The position numbers and the translations under genes were made by a program. From Allomuricauda sp. F6463D (GTDB lineage: Bacteria > Bacteroidota > Bacteroidia > Flavobacteriales > Flavobacteriaceae), in NCBI RefSeq assembly GCF_023015965.1, contig NZ_JALKAN010000002.1:248001-312000 (forward strand): 64,000 nt of DNA. Direction: 5' to 3'. Shown here piece after piece: positions 26,516 through 35,720 of this stretch. Below the pieces are notes generated by a model that did not search any database, was not told where the DNA came from, and was given only the letters and a program-made list of their open reading frames with translations. Numbering within the stretch: the stretch's first letter is position 1; each line of letters starts with the position of its first letter.

Positions 26516-28639
26516 ATGCAGCTTGTCCCCTATATCGTTCAACACACCAACCTTTCACAAAAGAGTGTTGAGAATACCGTAGCACTTTTAAACGAAGATT
26601 GTACTGTTCCCTTTATTTCTAGATACAGAAAAGAACGCACCGGTAATTTGGACGAGGTTCAAATTGGTGCCATTGTGCAGTACAAAACCCAGTTTGAGGC
26701 GCTGGAAAAAAGAAAAGCTGCCATTATAAAAGCGGTTGAGGAACAGGGTTTGCTCACTCCCGAACTGAAAGCAAAATTTTCGAACTGTACTGATCTCACC
26801 AGTTTGGAAGACCTCTATCTCCCGTTCAAGAAAAGTAAAAAAACCAAAGCGGAAACCGCTCGTAAAAATGGTCTGGAGCCATTGGCCAAGATCATTATGG
26901 CACAACGCAGTGATGAAATCGAGTTTATCGCTTCCAAATATTTGGGTAAGGATGTAATCAACGAAGATGATGCGCTCGAAGGAGCTAGACACATCATTTC
27001 GGAGTGGATAAACGAACGCACGGATATTCGTACCCAACTGCGAGGTCAGTTGGAGCGTCATGCTATCATAACCACAAAGGTGGTCAAAACCAAAAAGGAT
27101 GATGAAAAAGCACAAAAGTTCCGTGATTATTTTGATTGGAGCGAACCGTTGAACCGTTGTCCATCACATCGCTTTTTGGCCATCATGAGGGCAGAAAAAG
27201 AAGGCTTTGTCCGAGTGAAAATCGAAATAGATGATGATAGGGCCCTAGAAAATATGGAGCGACGCATCATCAAAACAAACAACGCTTGCGCAGAACAAAT
27301 CGAATTGGCCATTGCAGATGCCTATAAAAGGCTGTTGTTCCCTTCACTATCCAAAGAAATTTTAAAATCTGCCAAGGAAAAAGCAGATGCATCCGCCATT
27401 CAGGTTTTTTCCAAAAACTTAAAACAATTACTTCTTGGCGCACCTTTGGGCGAAAAACGAATTTTAGCCATAGACCCAGGTTTTAGAACAGGCTGCAAAG
27501 TGGTTTGCTTGGACGAGCAAGGTGATTTAAAACACAACGAAACCATTTATCCACATGCCCCACAACGGGATAGCTCAGGGGCCATCAAAAAGTTAAGTTC
27601 TTTGGTGGATGCTTATAAAATTGAAGCCATTGCCATTGGCAACGGCACAGCATCCCGTGAAACCGAGCAGCTGGTAAAGCGAATTCCTTTTAGAAAACCA
27701 ATTGAGGTATTTGTGGTTAGTGAAGCTGGGGCTTCCATTTATTCAGCTTCCAAAATAGCCAGGGACGAATTTCCGAATTATGATGTTACAGTACGGGGAG
27801 CTGTTTCCATTGGTCGCCGTTTGGCAGACCCTTTGGCAGAATTGGTAAAGATAGATGCCAAATCCATTGGTGTGGGACAATACCAGCACGATGTGGACCA
27901 AACCCAGTTAAAAACTTCATTGGATACCGTGGTGGAAAGTTGTGTAAATTCCGTGGGGGTAAACATTAATACCGCCAGTGTGCCCTTACTCAGTTATGTT
28001 TCCGGAATTGGACCAAAACTCGCGGAGAACATTGTGGCTTATCGAAATGAACAGGGAGCGTTCAAGAGCAGGGAACAAATCAAAAAAGTGGCTCGTTTAG
28101 GTGGAAAGGCTTTTGAACAAAGTGCTGGATTTTTACGTATCAAAAATGGGGATAATCCTTTGGACGATTCCGCAGTGCATCCTGAAAGCTATTCTTTGGT
28201 TTCCCAAATGGCCAAGGACCAAGGTGTTCAAATCAAAGAAATTGTAGGGAACAAATCAGCCTTGAAAGATATCAATTTAAAATCCTATTGTACGGATGCC
28301 ATAGGCATGCCCACTTTGGAAGATATTATAAAGGAGCTTGAAAAACCTGGCTTGGATCTCAGAGAAAAAGCCAAGGTTTTCACCTTTAACCAAAACATCC
28401 GAGAAATTACAGACCTTAGGGAAGGGCAATTGTTGCCGGGTATTGTAAACAACATTACCAATTTTGGTTGTTTTGTGGATATTGGGATCAAGGAAAGTGG
28501 TCTCATCCACATTTCCAACCTATCCGATACTTTTGTGAAAGATGTCAACGAACATGTGAGCCTTCATCAGCAAGTGGTGGTCAAAGTTTTGGATGTTGAT
28601 GTACCACGGAAACGCATCCAGTTGGCCTTACACAAATAA
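26516..28639 (+). CDS. tex: Tex family RNA-binding transcription accessory protein
   Basis: 707 residues. Order: N-terminal helical region (FISRYRKERTGNLDEVQIG), YqgF/RNase H-like domain (ILAIDPGFRTGCKVVCLD), helix-hairpin-helix pair (LLSYVSGIGPKLAENIVAYR), and a C-terminal S1 RNA-binding domain (GIVNNITNFGCFVDIGIKES; LIHISNLSD). Tex is a cytosolic nucleic-acid-binding protein affecting transcription and RNA turnover. No domain is missing. The deacetylase gene begins 8 bp after the stop, suggesting cotranscription. Confidence 0.96.
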   Translation: MQLVPYIVQHTNLSQKSVENTVALLNEDCTVPFISRYRKERTGNLDEVQIGAIVQYKTQFEALEKRKAAIIKAVEEQGLLTPELKAKFSNCTDLTSLEDLYLPFKKSKKTKAETARKNGLEPLAKIIMAQRSDEIEFIASKYLGKDVINEDDALEGARHIISEWINERTDIRTQLRGQLERHAIITTKVVKTKKDDEKAQKFRDYFDWSEPLNRCPSHRFLAIMRAEKEGFVRVKIEIDDDRALENMERRIIKTNNACAEQIELAIADAYKRLLFPSLSKEILKSAKEKADASAIQVFSKNLKQLLLGAPLGEKRILAIDPGFRTGCKVVCLDEQGDLKHNETIYPHAPQRDSSGAIKKLSSLVDAYKIEAIAIGNGTASRETEQLVKRIPFRKPIEVFVVSEAGASIYSASKIARDEFPNYDVTVRGAVSIGRRLADPLAELVKIDAKSIGVGQYQHDVDQTQLKTSLDTVVESCVNSVGVNINTASVPLLSYVSGIGPKLAENIVAYRNEQGAFKSREQIKKVARLGGKAFEQSAGFLRIKNGDNPLDDSAVHPESYSLVSQMAKDQGVQIKEIVGNKSALKDINLKSYCTDAIGMPTLEDIIKELEKPGLDLREKAKVFTFNQNIREITDLREGQLLPGIVNNITNFGCFVDIGIKESGLIHISNLSDTFVKDVNEHVSLHQQVVVKVLDVDVPRKRIQLALHK

Positions 28640-28647
28640 GATATTTA

Positions 28648-29550
28648 ATGCTTAAAATCGCCTATCATCCCATCTACAAGCATCCTTTGCCCGAAGGCCA
28701 CCGATTTCCGATGATAAAATATGAATTGTTGCCCCAACAATTGCTCTACGAAGGCACTTGTGCGGAGGAGAACTTTTATCAACCAGAGTTACCAGATGAC
28801 GAACATATTTTAGCCGTACATGATGAAGCATATTATCAGGATTTAGTGCAACTGCGCTTGTCCAAAAGTGCGGTACGAAAGATTGGCTTTCCTTTGAGTG
28901 ATGTATTGGTACAGCGGGAACGAATCATTGTTGATGGCACGATCAAAGGGTGTGAATTTGCATTGGAACATGGTATTGCCATGAACATTGCGGGAGGCAC
29001 ACACCATGCTTACTCCAATCGAGGGGAAGCTTTTTGCCTATTGAACGACCAAGCCATTGGGGCGCGACTTCTTTTAAACAACCACCTGGCAACCAATATT
29101 TTAATTATTGACCTAGATGTTCACCAAGGAAATGGAACCGCCGAAATATTTAAGACAGACCGTTCTGTTTATACATTTTCCATGCACGGCAAGGGCAATT
29201 ACCCCTTCAAAAAGGAACTATCAGACCTTGACATACCTTTGGATAAGGGTACAACGGATGAAGAGTATTTATCCATCCTAAAAAAGACCCTACCAGAATT
29301 GTTGGAACAACTGCAACCCGATTTTATTTTTTATCTCTGTGGTGTGGATGTTTTGGAATCCGATAAGTTGGGAACCTTATCACTGACTTTGGATGGCTGT
29401 AAGGAACGGGACCGTTATGTGCTTCAAACCTCTTATGATGCCAATATTCCTGTTCAATGTAGTATGGGTGGTGGATACTCCCCAAACATAAAAACCATTG
29501 TGGAGGCCCATGCCAATACTTTTCGGCTTGCCCTTGAAATCTATGAGTAA
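28648..29550 (+). CDS. Histone-deacetylase-family deacetylase
   Basis: 300 residues, arginase/HDAC superfamily. Zinc and catalytic residues can be placed: HH pair in GGTHHAYSNRGEAFCLLND, the zinc Asp/His motif IDLDVHQGNGTAEIF, second zinc Asp in CGVDVLESDKLGTL and the C-terminal GGGYSPN. Bacterial members deacetylate acetylpolyamines, acetoin-related or protein substrates; the substrate here cannot be told. Follows tex by 8 bp. Confidence 0.92.
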   Translation: MLKIAYHPIYKHPLPEGHRFPMIKYELLPQQLLYEGTCAEENFYQPELPDDEHILAVHDEAYYQDLVQLRLSKSAVRKIGFPLSDVLVQRERIIVDGTIKGCEFALEHGIAMNIAGGTHHAYSNRGEAFCLLNDQAIGARLLLNNHLATNILIIDLDVHQGNGTAEIFKTDRSVYTFSMHGKGNYPFKKELSDLDIPLDKGTTDEEYLSILKKTLPELLEQLQPDFIFYLCGVDVLESDKLGTLSLTLDGCKERDRYVLQTSYDANIPVQCSMGGGYSPNIKTIVEAHANTFRLALEIYE

Positions 29551-29631
29551 CATTTAAGCACGGAATTAATAAGTGTGTTAAATTTTATTTAGATTCATTT
29601 AAAATAATTATTTTCGTCGCCAATATTGCAC

Positions 29632-29799
29632 ATGGCAATGGGAAAGAAGAAAGAAAAGAAGAAAATAAAAAAAGATAAGCTCCGGGAATTACCTCCAACT
29701 GGCAAGGTTAAATCCAAGTGTTGCAAAAAGTACAAAAAAAGCGAAAGCAAGCGCTGTAAAAAATGCCCTTGCTTTGATCTTCTTAAGAAGGTTGCTTAA
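29632..29799 (+). CDS. 55-residue Lys/Cys-rich small protein
   Basis: ATG 29632 to TAA 29799. Begins MAMGKKKEKKKIKKDKLREL and has five Cys in the C-terminal half arranged CC, then about ten residues, C-x2-C-x-C (SKCCKKYKKSESK, RCKKCPCFDLL). About 40% of residues are Lys/Arg. The pattern suggests a small zinc-binding or nucleic-acid-associated basic protein; I recall similar short proteins in flavobacterial genomes but no function. It lies between the deacetylase gene and the convergent CoA-transferase gene. Start and coding status rest on composition, Cys spacing and a clean frame. Confidence 0.6.
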   Translation: MAMGKKKEKKKIKKDKLRELPPTGKVKSKCCKKYKKSESKRCKKCPCFDLLKKVA

Positions 29800-29830
29800 T
29801 TATCCCTCTAATACTTCCGACGGATTAGGA

Positions 29831-31333
29831 TTATGGCAATTTCATTGTTTTATTGTTTTTAAAGTTGATATGCCACGAATAGGCCTTTTCCAAAATATGC
29901 GGGGTATGTCCTCCTAAGGCTTTGGCTTCCTCAAAATAATCCCTTAGTTGCTGCCTGTATTCTGGATGCACACAATTTTCAAGAATAACCTCTGCCCGTT
30001 CTATGGGTGCGAGCCCTCTTAAATCTGCCAATCCCTGTTCGGTAACAAGAATATCAACATCATGTTCACTATGGTCTACATGCGGAACCATGGGCACTAC
30101 ATGTGAAATCGTATTGTTTTTGGAAGCAGAAGGACAAACAAATATGCTTAAGTAGGAATTACGTGCAAAGTCACCCGAACCTCCAATACCGTTCATCATG
30201 GTGGTACCCAAAATGTTGGTGGAGTTCACATTTCCGTAGATATCAAACTCAATGGCCGTATTGATTGCGATAACGCCCAACCGTCGAATAACCTCAGCGG
30301 AATTACTAATGTTCTGTGGACGTAAAATCAGTTTATCCTTATAGTACTCAAAATTGGAAATGAAATGCCCATGGCATTCTTCCGACACCGTTATTGATGA
30401 GGCCGAAGCAAAAACCATTTTGCCAGCATCCATTAATTCAAATGTACTGTCCTGCAACACTTCAGAATACATGGTAAGTTCTTCAAACTGGCTATTCTTG
30501 AACCCGGACAACACCGCATTGGCTATTTTGCCTATTCCAGCTTGCAAGGGCAACAATGATTTGGTCAGCCTGCCCTCTTCCACCTCTTTATCAAAGAAAT
30601 TTAAAAGGTGCTGGGAGATTGCGGTAGTATTCTCATCTGGTGGAGAAATTCGAGCTGGACTATCCGGTTTGTTCGTAAACACCACTGCGACCACCTTTTC
30701 GGGGTCAATCTTCATATACTCGGTTCCTATTCTGGAATCTGGCTCGGTAATCTGTAGAATTTCACGATTTGGATATGGTTTCGGAATATAAACGTCATGA
30801 ATACCCTTAAACGATAATGGAATGGACATGTTGACTTCCACGATAATTTCATCTGCAGAATCGGTAAAAGAAGCAGAGTTGCCCACCGAAGTAGTTGGGA
30901 CAATATACCCATTGGCATCTACATAAGTAGCTTCTACAATGGCAAGATCTATTTTGGGCAAATGACCATTGTGCAACATTTCGGCAGTTTCACCTAAATG
31001 TTGATCTACATATAAGGTTTGATGTGTATTTATACTGTTTCTGAGGGTTGGGTCGGCTTGAAATGGCATGCGTTTTATCAACGCTCCATTTTCGGCAAGG
31101 TCGGCATCCGTATTATAGCCCAAGGAGGCCCCGCTCAAAAGCGTTATTTTAATATTTTCTTCCTTGGCTCTGGCGGCAAAAGCTGGCAATACTGACTTAC
31201 TGTCCCCAGCTTTGGTAAAACCACTTACCCCAACGGCATAATTGTTTTTAATAAATTTCGCAGCATTTTCGGGCGTAAGAATCTTGTCTTTATACGGTCC
31301 GTACAAGATTCTTTCCATTTGTTCTGTTTTCAT
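29831..31333 (-). CDS. Acetyl-CoA hydrolase/transferase family (succinyl-CoA:acetate CoA-transferase-like)
   Basis: 500 residues. N-terminal ILYGPYKDKILTPENAAKFI, MYSEVLQDSTFELMDAG carrying the likely glutamyl-CoA active-site Glu, and the glycine loop GIGGSGDFARNSYLSIFVCPS are diagnostic. The family moves CoA between succinate and acetate (or hydrolyses acetyl-CoA); the AarC/SCACT type is the best guess. Cytosolic. The preceding 327-bp gap holds no other gene. No partner gene (acetate kinase, etc.) is nearby. Confidence 0.9.
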   Translation of the reverse strand: MKTEQMERILYGPYKDKILTPENAAKFIKNNYAVGVSGFTKAGDSKSVLPAFAARAKEENIKITLLSGASLGYNTDADLAENGALIKRMPFQADPTLRNSINTHQTLYVDQHLGETAEMLHNGHLPKIDLAIVEATYVDANGYIVPTTSVGNSASFTDSADEIIVEVNMSIPLSFKGIHDVYIPKPYPNREILQITEPDSRIGTEYMKIDPEKVVAVVFTNKPDSPARISPPDENTTAISQHLLNFFDKEVEEGRLTKSLLPLQAGIGKIANAVLSGFKNSQFEELTMYSEVLQDSTFELMDAGKMVFASASSITVSEECHGHFISNFEYYKDKLILRPQNISNSAEVIRRLGVIAINTAIEFDIYGNVNSTNILGTTMMNGIGGSGDFARNSYLSIFVCPSASKNNTISHVVPMVPHVDHSEHDVDILVTEQGLADLRGLAPIERAEVILENCVHPEYRQQLRDYFEEAKALGGHTPHILEKAYSWHINFKNNKTMKLP

Positions 31334-31660
31334 TTAAATTTTATGGGCATTAATACTGTAGCCTTCCTTGGTTTATTAAGGTGAAGAATAAAGGCTGTTT
31401 TAAGTTTAGTTACCTATAAAAATACGGATATATGTAGGAGATTCAGAACCTTTTAAGTTCTGATTAAAGCAAAAAATGTTATTCAAAAAAATATACTGGT
31501 TTCATTGACAAAAAATCAATTTATGATAGGTGATTTTTAGAAATAAACAACATCACGTTAATATCCAGCTTTACTAATTGTACATCCATCATCAAAATAA
31601 TGAAAATCGACTTTTCCAAAGATGAAGTAATTGTGCTATTTTTAAAGCAAACTAGAAACT
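31334..31660. other. Intergenic region between divergent genes
   Basis: 327 bp separating the CoA-transferase (minus) and M28 peptidase (plus) starts. AT-rich. A near-consensus -7 box TATTTTTA lies about 20 bp before the M28 ATG. A 35-codon frame opening at 31600 overlaps the M28 start in another frame; I do not call it. No strong hairpin or RNA-like structure was recognised. Confidence 0.5.
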
Positions 31661-33214
31661 ATGATCAACAAAATCACACTTTTATTTACCCTGCTCCTTT
31701 TGAGTAATTTCTCTTTGCTTGCACAAGACAAGGAGGCAGTAATCGACAAAATTATTGAAGAAGCTAACGAAAATTCCCAATTGGAAATCCTTGGTCATGA
31801 ACTAATGGATGGGATTGGACCACGCTTGGTAGGCACACCGCAGATGAAAATAGCCCATGATTGGGCAGTTGCTAAATACGAAAGCTGGGGTATTGCCGCA
31901 CGTAACGAGCAGTGGGGCGAATGGAAAGGATGGGAACGCGGCATAAGCCATATTGATATGGTGCACCCTAGAGTGCAAAGTTTAAAGGGAACACAATTGG
32001 CATGGAGCCCAAGTACATCAAAAAAAGGAATAACCGCTGAACTAGTGGTTTTACCAATGGTATCAGACTCTCTGGATTTCGTAAACTGGCTGCCTACTGT
32101 TAAAGGCAAATTGGTAATGATATCCATGCCTCAATCCACAGGAAGACCAGACTATAATTGGGAAGAATTTGCCACAGAGAAGTCCTTTGAAAAGATGAAA
32201 AACGAACGCGCAACACAAACTGAGGCTTGGAACAAGAACATGGGGAACACCGGATTGAACAGACGCACCCTGCCTCTCGCCTTGGAAAAAGCGGGCGCTG
32301 CGGGTATTGTGTCTTCATACTGGTCCAAAGGTTTTGGCGCAAACAAAATATTCGGGGCGTACACCAAAGAGGTCCCAACAGTAGATTTGGAATTGGAAGA
32401 CTATGGCATGCTATATAGATTGGTCGCATCAGGGCAAAAACCTCAACTTCATATCGTGGCAGAGTCTAAAGAATTGGGCACCGTGCCCACTTTTAACACC
32501 ATTGCGGAAATCAAAGGTTCTGAAAAACCAGATGAATATGTCATCCTATCTGCCCATTTTGATTCTTGGGATGGCGGTACGGGTGCTACGGACAACGGAA
32601 CAGGTACTTTGGTGATGATGGAAGCCATGCGTATTTTGAAAAAAGCTTATCCGAACCCAAAACGCACCATTCTTGTTGGCCATTGGGGCAGCGAGGAACA
32701 GGGTCTTAATGGGTCTAGAGCATTTGTTGAGGACAACCCAAATATTGTTGATGGTGTGCAGGCGGTTTTCAATCAGGACAATGGAACTGGTAGAGTGGTT
32801 CGAATTTCCGGTGGTGGTTTTTTAAATTCTTACGACTATTTAAGCAAATGGTTGCACGAGGTGCCCAAAGAAATCACCGATGAAATCGAAACAACTTTTC
32901 CTGGAACCCCTGCACGTGGCGGCTCGGATTATGCTTCTTTTCAGGCTGCGGGCGCACCAGCTTTTAGTCTTAGCTCCTTAAGTTGGTCCTACTGGAACTA
33001 TACATGGCACACCAACAGGGACACGTATGACAAAATAATTTTCGATGATGTTCGAAACAACGCCATTTTAACCGCTATTTTAGCATACATGGCTAGTGAA
33101 CACCCAGAGAAAACTGACCGGAAAAAGGCTATTCTACCCATAAGTAATAGAACTGGGGAACAACTTGAATGGCCCACTCCCCGTTCACCCGAGCGAAGTG
33201 GAAGTCAGAATTAA
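31661..33214 (+). CDS. Exported M28-family metallopeptidase (carboxypeptidase Q-like)
   Basis: 517 residues with a Sec signal peptide (MINKITLLFTLLLLSNFSLLAQ). A PA-domain-like insert comes first (about residues 110-230), then the M28 zinc-aminopeptidase core with the ligand set: HFDSWDGGTGATDNGTG (His, bridging Asp), SEEQGLNGS (catalytic Glu), FNQDNGTG (Asp) and the final His in WHTNRDTYDKI. Secreted or periplasmic peptide degradation. Monocistronic, closed by a strong terminator. Confidence 0.92.
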   Translation: MINKITLLFTLLLLSNFSLLAQDKEAVIDKIIEEANENSQLEILGHELMDGIGPRLVGTPQMKIAHDWAVAKYESWGIAARNEQWGEWKGWERGISHIDMVHPRVQSLKGTQLAWSPSTSKKGITAELVVLPMVSDSLDFVNWLPTVKGKLVMISMPQSTGRPDYNWEEFATEKSFEKMKNERATQTEAWNKNMGNTGLNRRTLPLALEKAGAAGIVSSYWSKGFGANKIFGAYTKEVPTVDLELEDYGMLYRLVASGQKPQLHIVAESKELGTVPTFNTIAEIKGSEKPDEYVILSAHFDSWDGGTGATDNGTGTLVMMEAMRILKKAYPNPKRTILVGHWGSEEQGLNGSRAFVEDNPNIVDGVQAVFNQDNGTGRVVRISGGGFLNSYDYLSKWLHEVPKEITDEIETTFPGTPARGGSDYASFQAAGAPAFSLSSLSWSYWNYTWHTNRDTYDKIIFDDVRNNAILTAILAYMASEHPEKTDRKKAILPISNRTGEQLEWPTPRSPERSGSQN

Positions 33215-33231
33215 AAAAATCTATATATTAA

Positions 33232-33262
33232 AAAAAGCGTCCTATTAAATAGGACGCTTTTT
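33232..33262. terminator. Bidirectional terminator
   Basis: Perfect 13-bp arms AAAAAGCGTCCTA / TAGGACGCTTTTT around a short AT loop, T-rich on both strands, between the convergent M28 gene and the small secreted-protein gene. Confidence 0.9.
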
Positions 33263-33278
33263 AATAAACTAACTAAAT

Positions 33279-33683
33279 TTAAAATATCCGTGGAGAAGCC
33301 ACTTGGACTATCGAACCAAAGGCCTCTTTGGAATTATTTTCATTGTCTTTATACATAAAATAGAAACTTGCCTGTTGATAAAAATAGTCGCTATGAGTGC
33401 AAAGATCTTTACACAATTGGGCATGTTTGGTATAGGCGGATCTTTTTTCGTTCATGTAAACGTTGTATGCCTCACTGTTTTGGTTTTTTAGATCTCTTTC
33501 ATAGCGTTCTTGGTCTTCCCAATAATCTTTTTCGTCTTCTGCACTTACCACTACAAAGGATTGTTCGTATTTAGCATCGCTTTGAGCTTGTGCCTTATAA
33601 AAGGAGTATTGGTTTTCTTGAGCAGTTGACATGGTCGCCAAACCAAAAGTAAGCAGTAGAATTATTTGAACTTTTAAATTCAT
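33279..33683 (-). CDS. Small secreted protein of unknown function
   Basis: 134 residues from ATG 33683 (MNLKVQIILLLTFGLATMSTAQ, a signal peptide ending at AQ). The mature part is acidic, rich in Tyr/Asp/Glu/Lys, with charged helical stretches (DEKDYWEDQERYERDLKNQ) and two Cys (QLCKDLC). No family recognised. Eight more upstream codons are open but disrupt the signal peptide. Its 3' end faces the M28 gene. Confidence 0.75.
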   Translation of the reverse strand: MNLKVQIILLLTFGLATMSTAQENQYSFYKAQAQSDAKYEQSFVVVSAEDEKDYWEDQERYERDLKNQNSEAYNVYMNEKRSAYTKHAQLCKDLCTHSDYFYQQASFYFMYKDNENNSKEAFGSIVQVASPRIF

Positions 33684-33780
33684 TGTTCTGAGTTTTAATA
33701 AAAACATTGTTCATTTACTAAAGTTCTGGCGTTTGTTTATATAACAACTCAAAATACATATACCCTAATTTGGTAATTAA

Positions 33781-33806
33781 AAAAAAGGAGCATTTGCCCC
33801 TTTTTT
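33781..33806 (-). terminator. Terminator after ssb
   Basis: AAAAAAGGAGCA / TGCCCCTTTTTT hairpin (one mismatch) 22 bp downstream of the ssb stop on the minus strand, with a T run in that direction. Confidence 0.7.
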
Positions 33807-33827
33807 AGTAGTCTACAAGAATTATAT

Positions 33828-34160
33828 TTATTTTCCCAGCATCAACAGCTCGTTGCATTTAATCTCTGTGATATATCTTTTTTCTCCATCATTGTTCTCG
33901 TATGAACGATTTGTTAACCGGCCCTCTATAGCCACCTCTTTTCCTTTAGATAGAAAATTTTCGGTGATTTCAGCCAGTTTACCCCAAGCCACTATATTGT
34001 GCCATTGCGTATCCGTTACCTTTTCGCCATTGGCATTTTTGTAGGATTCGTTCGTTGCAATTGAAAACTTTGCCAATTTACTCCCATTTTCAAGTGTAAT
34101 GATTTCTGGATCGTTTCCAAGATTACCGATTAACTGTACTTTGTTTTTAAGTGAATTCAT
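33828..34160 (-). CDS. ssb: Short single-stranded DNA-binding protein without acidic tail
   Basis: 110 residues, a single OB fold (VQLIGNLGNDPEIITLENG; FSIATNESYKNANGEK; WHNIVAWGKLAEITENFLSKGK; VAIEGRLTNRSYENNDGEKR). Binds ssDNA. It ends at ELLMLGK, right after the OB fold, so the flexible linker and acidic DDDIPF-type tip that recruit repair and replication partners are absent. Genomes of this group normally also carry a full-length SSB, so this is probably a secondary copy. Monocistronic, minus strand. Confidence 0.92.
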   Translation of the reverse strand: MNSLKNKVQLIGNLGNDPEIITLENGSKLAKFSIATNESYKNANGEKVTDTQWHNIVAWGKLAEITENFLSKGKEVAIEGRLTNRSYENNDGEKRYITEIKCNELLMLGK

Positions 34161-34590
34161 AATTGATAAGATTTAAGTTTTTAATAATAATCCATCGAAC
34201 TCTTATTGTCCGACGAGACAAACATATACTCTCTCAAAAATCACATTCGGTTTGTAATCACTTGTTTTCGTTTGTAAACGTATGTAAATAATTATACACG
34301 ATAAGATAAGACAGCTAAACATAGTTTGGGAAGGGTAATCCAAAAAAGTTTATGTAACGTTCATTTCAGTTAAACTTTTGGTTTTATGATAGATACATTC
34401 ATATAATTAAGAGATATCGTATCTAATAGTTCTTAATAAATAATGTCTATAGAGCTATAAAATCCCTTCGACGGCTCCTCAACCTTCGTCCAAAATCAAT
34501 TGGATCAAGAATTATAGTATTACAATCAATATGCTTCAACACTCAACTGTATCTTTAAAATGAACAATACTAAAAATCTATTTATATCAT
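34161..34590. other. 430-bp non-coding region between ssb and dps
   Basis: AT-rich divergent intergenic region. It holds a 13-bp inverted repeat AGATA-TCG-TATCT near 34411 and a near-consensus -7 box TATCTTTA about 35 bp before the dps ATG. Several ATG codons open frames of ten codons or less. No tRNA or riboswitch-like structure recognised. Its length suggests regulatory sites for the stress gene dps. Confidence 0.5.
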
Positions 34591-35085
34591 ATGGAGGCAA
34601 CTAAAACAACAAACAAAACATACAAAAAACTCGGATTCACTTACTTGGAAACCGCTGAAATTGTAGTCAGCCTAAACACATTATTGGCCAATTATCAAGT
34701 GTTTTACAATAAACTCCGAAACTTTCATTGGAATATTGAAGGTCCTGATTTTTTTGAGTTGCATGAAGAGTTTGAAAACGAATACAATACGGTTAAAGAA
34801 AATATTGACATTGTAGCGGAAAGAATACGAGTGTTTGGTGTAAAGAGCAACTTTACATTTAAAAAAACCTTGGAACTATCTGAAATCAAAGAACAGGAAA
34901 AAAACATTTCTGCACTTGAAATGGTGCGAGAAGTATTGACCGACTATGAGATTTTACATGACAGTATGTTGAATGCCGTAAATGCATCTCTTGAAACCGG
35001 TGATGTTGTTACTGAAAATATGTTGACCGAGTTTATGACCGAATTGGAGAAAAGGCATTGGATGTTCACTTCTTTCTTAAAATAA
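34591..35085 (+). CDS. dps: Dps ferritin-like DNA protection protein
   Basis: 164 residues, four-helix ferritin fold. The intersubunit ferroxidase ligands are visible: His in NFHWNIEGPDFF and the D-x3-E-like helix EEFENEYNTVKENIDIVAERIRVFG. Forms a cytosolic dodecamer that oxidises and stores iron with H2O2 and can coat DNA. N-terminus (MEATKTTNKTYKK) is Lys-rich, often used for DNA contact. Monocistronic with a long upstream region, as expected for a stationary/oxidative-stress gene. Confidence 0.93.
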   Translation: MEATKTTNKTYKKLGFTYLETAEIVVSLNTLLANYQVFYNKLRNFHWNIEGPDFFELHEEFENEYNTVKENIDIVAERIRVFGVKSNFTFKKTLELSEIKEQEKNISALEMVREVLTDYEILHDSMLNAVNASLETGDVVTENMLTEFMTELEKRHWMFTSFLK

Positions 35086-35137
35086 AAATTGAAGATCCAT
35101 TGTTAGAACTGATTTATTAACCGTAAAAACAAATACT

Positions 35138-35608
35138 ATGAAAAAGTTATTTACTATACTATCATTTGCAACCTTAACCACCTTCGCAGGATATGGGCAA
35201 AATCCAAATTCTGGGGTTATGCAAGCTACTACGCAACTTAAAACCTTTACCGTATCGGAAAATGGAAAAGAAAAACAATACAGTGTAAAGGTGATGGAAC
35301 GAAGAAAATACACCATGGAATTCAACAGCAAAGACAAAGGCATGGTCGATAAAGATAGAAAACCCTCCGCCGCATATATAACCAAATTGGTAGCAATTGA
35401 CAGCGACGCGGATAACGACTATGACGAATACATGGTGTTAAAGTACAAAGGTTCCGAAAAGAACAATTTGGAAGTTGTGCAGACCGATAAAGGTTTTGAT
35501 ATCACCGTTAACGACAAAACCATGCACTATGACATTCTCGAAAATAACTACTTCATTGACAAAAAGAGCAAAGAGTTCTTTATTATTGAGGAGTTTGAAT
35601 CGAAATAG
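35138..35608 (+). CDS. Small secreted protein of unknown function
   Basis: 156 residues with a signal peptide (MKKLFTILSFATLTTFAGYGQ). Mature part is beta-rich and hydrophilic: LKTFTVSENGKEKQYSVKVMERRKY; the acidic run DSDADNDYDEYMV; FIIEEFESK at the end. No domain recognised. 52 bp after dps; a strong hairpin terminator follows. It may share the dps transcript, but spacing does not decide this. Confidence 0.78.
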   Translation: MKKLFTILSFATLTTFAGYGQNPNSGVMQATTQLKTFTVSENGKEKQYSVKVMERRKYTMEFNSKDKGMVDKDRKPSAAYITKLVAIDSDADNDYDEYMVLKYKGSEKNNLEVVQTDKGFDITVNDKTMHYDILENNYFIDKKSKEFFIIEEFESK

Positions 35609-35640
35609 ATCATACTATTTCGTTTGTTGATTGATGATTG

Positions 35641-35670
35641 GGCTGGAGATTTATCTCTGGCCTTTTTTTT
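35641..35670 (+). terminator. Rho-independent terminator
   Basis: GGCtgGAGAT / ATCTCtgGCC stem followed by T8, ending the dps-side transcript. Confidence 0.85.
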
Positions 35671-35695
35671 CGTTTAAAGTGGGCACATTTAAACA

Positions 35696-35703
35696 TATAT
35701 TTG
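35696..35703 (+). promoter_or_regulatory. -7 box TATATTTG
   Basis: Perfect TAnnTTTG 17 bp before the ATG of the RimJ-like GNAT gene. Confidence 0.55.
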
Positions 35704-35720
35704 GGTTTTAAATTCAACCT

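Noticed and set aside
29800..29830. Terminator between the small protein and CoA-transferase genes
   Set aside because: No stable stem or T run found.
31600..31707. 35-codon frame overlapping the M28 peptidase start
   Set aside because: Ends inside the signal peptide region in another frame, with no independent support; might be a leader peptide but the evidence is too weak.
34411..34423. AGATA-TCG-TATCT inverted repeat as a regulator site
   Set aside because: 13 bp in AT-rich DNA is expected by chance; kept only as a note.
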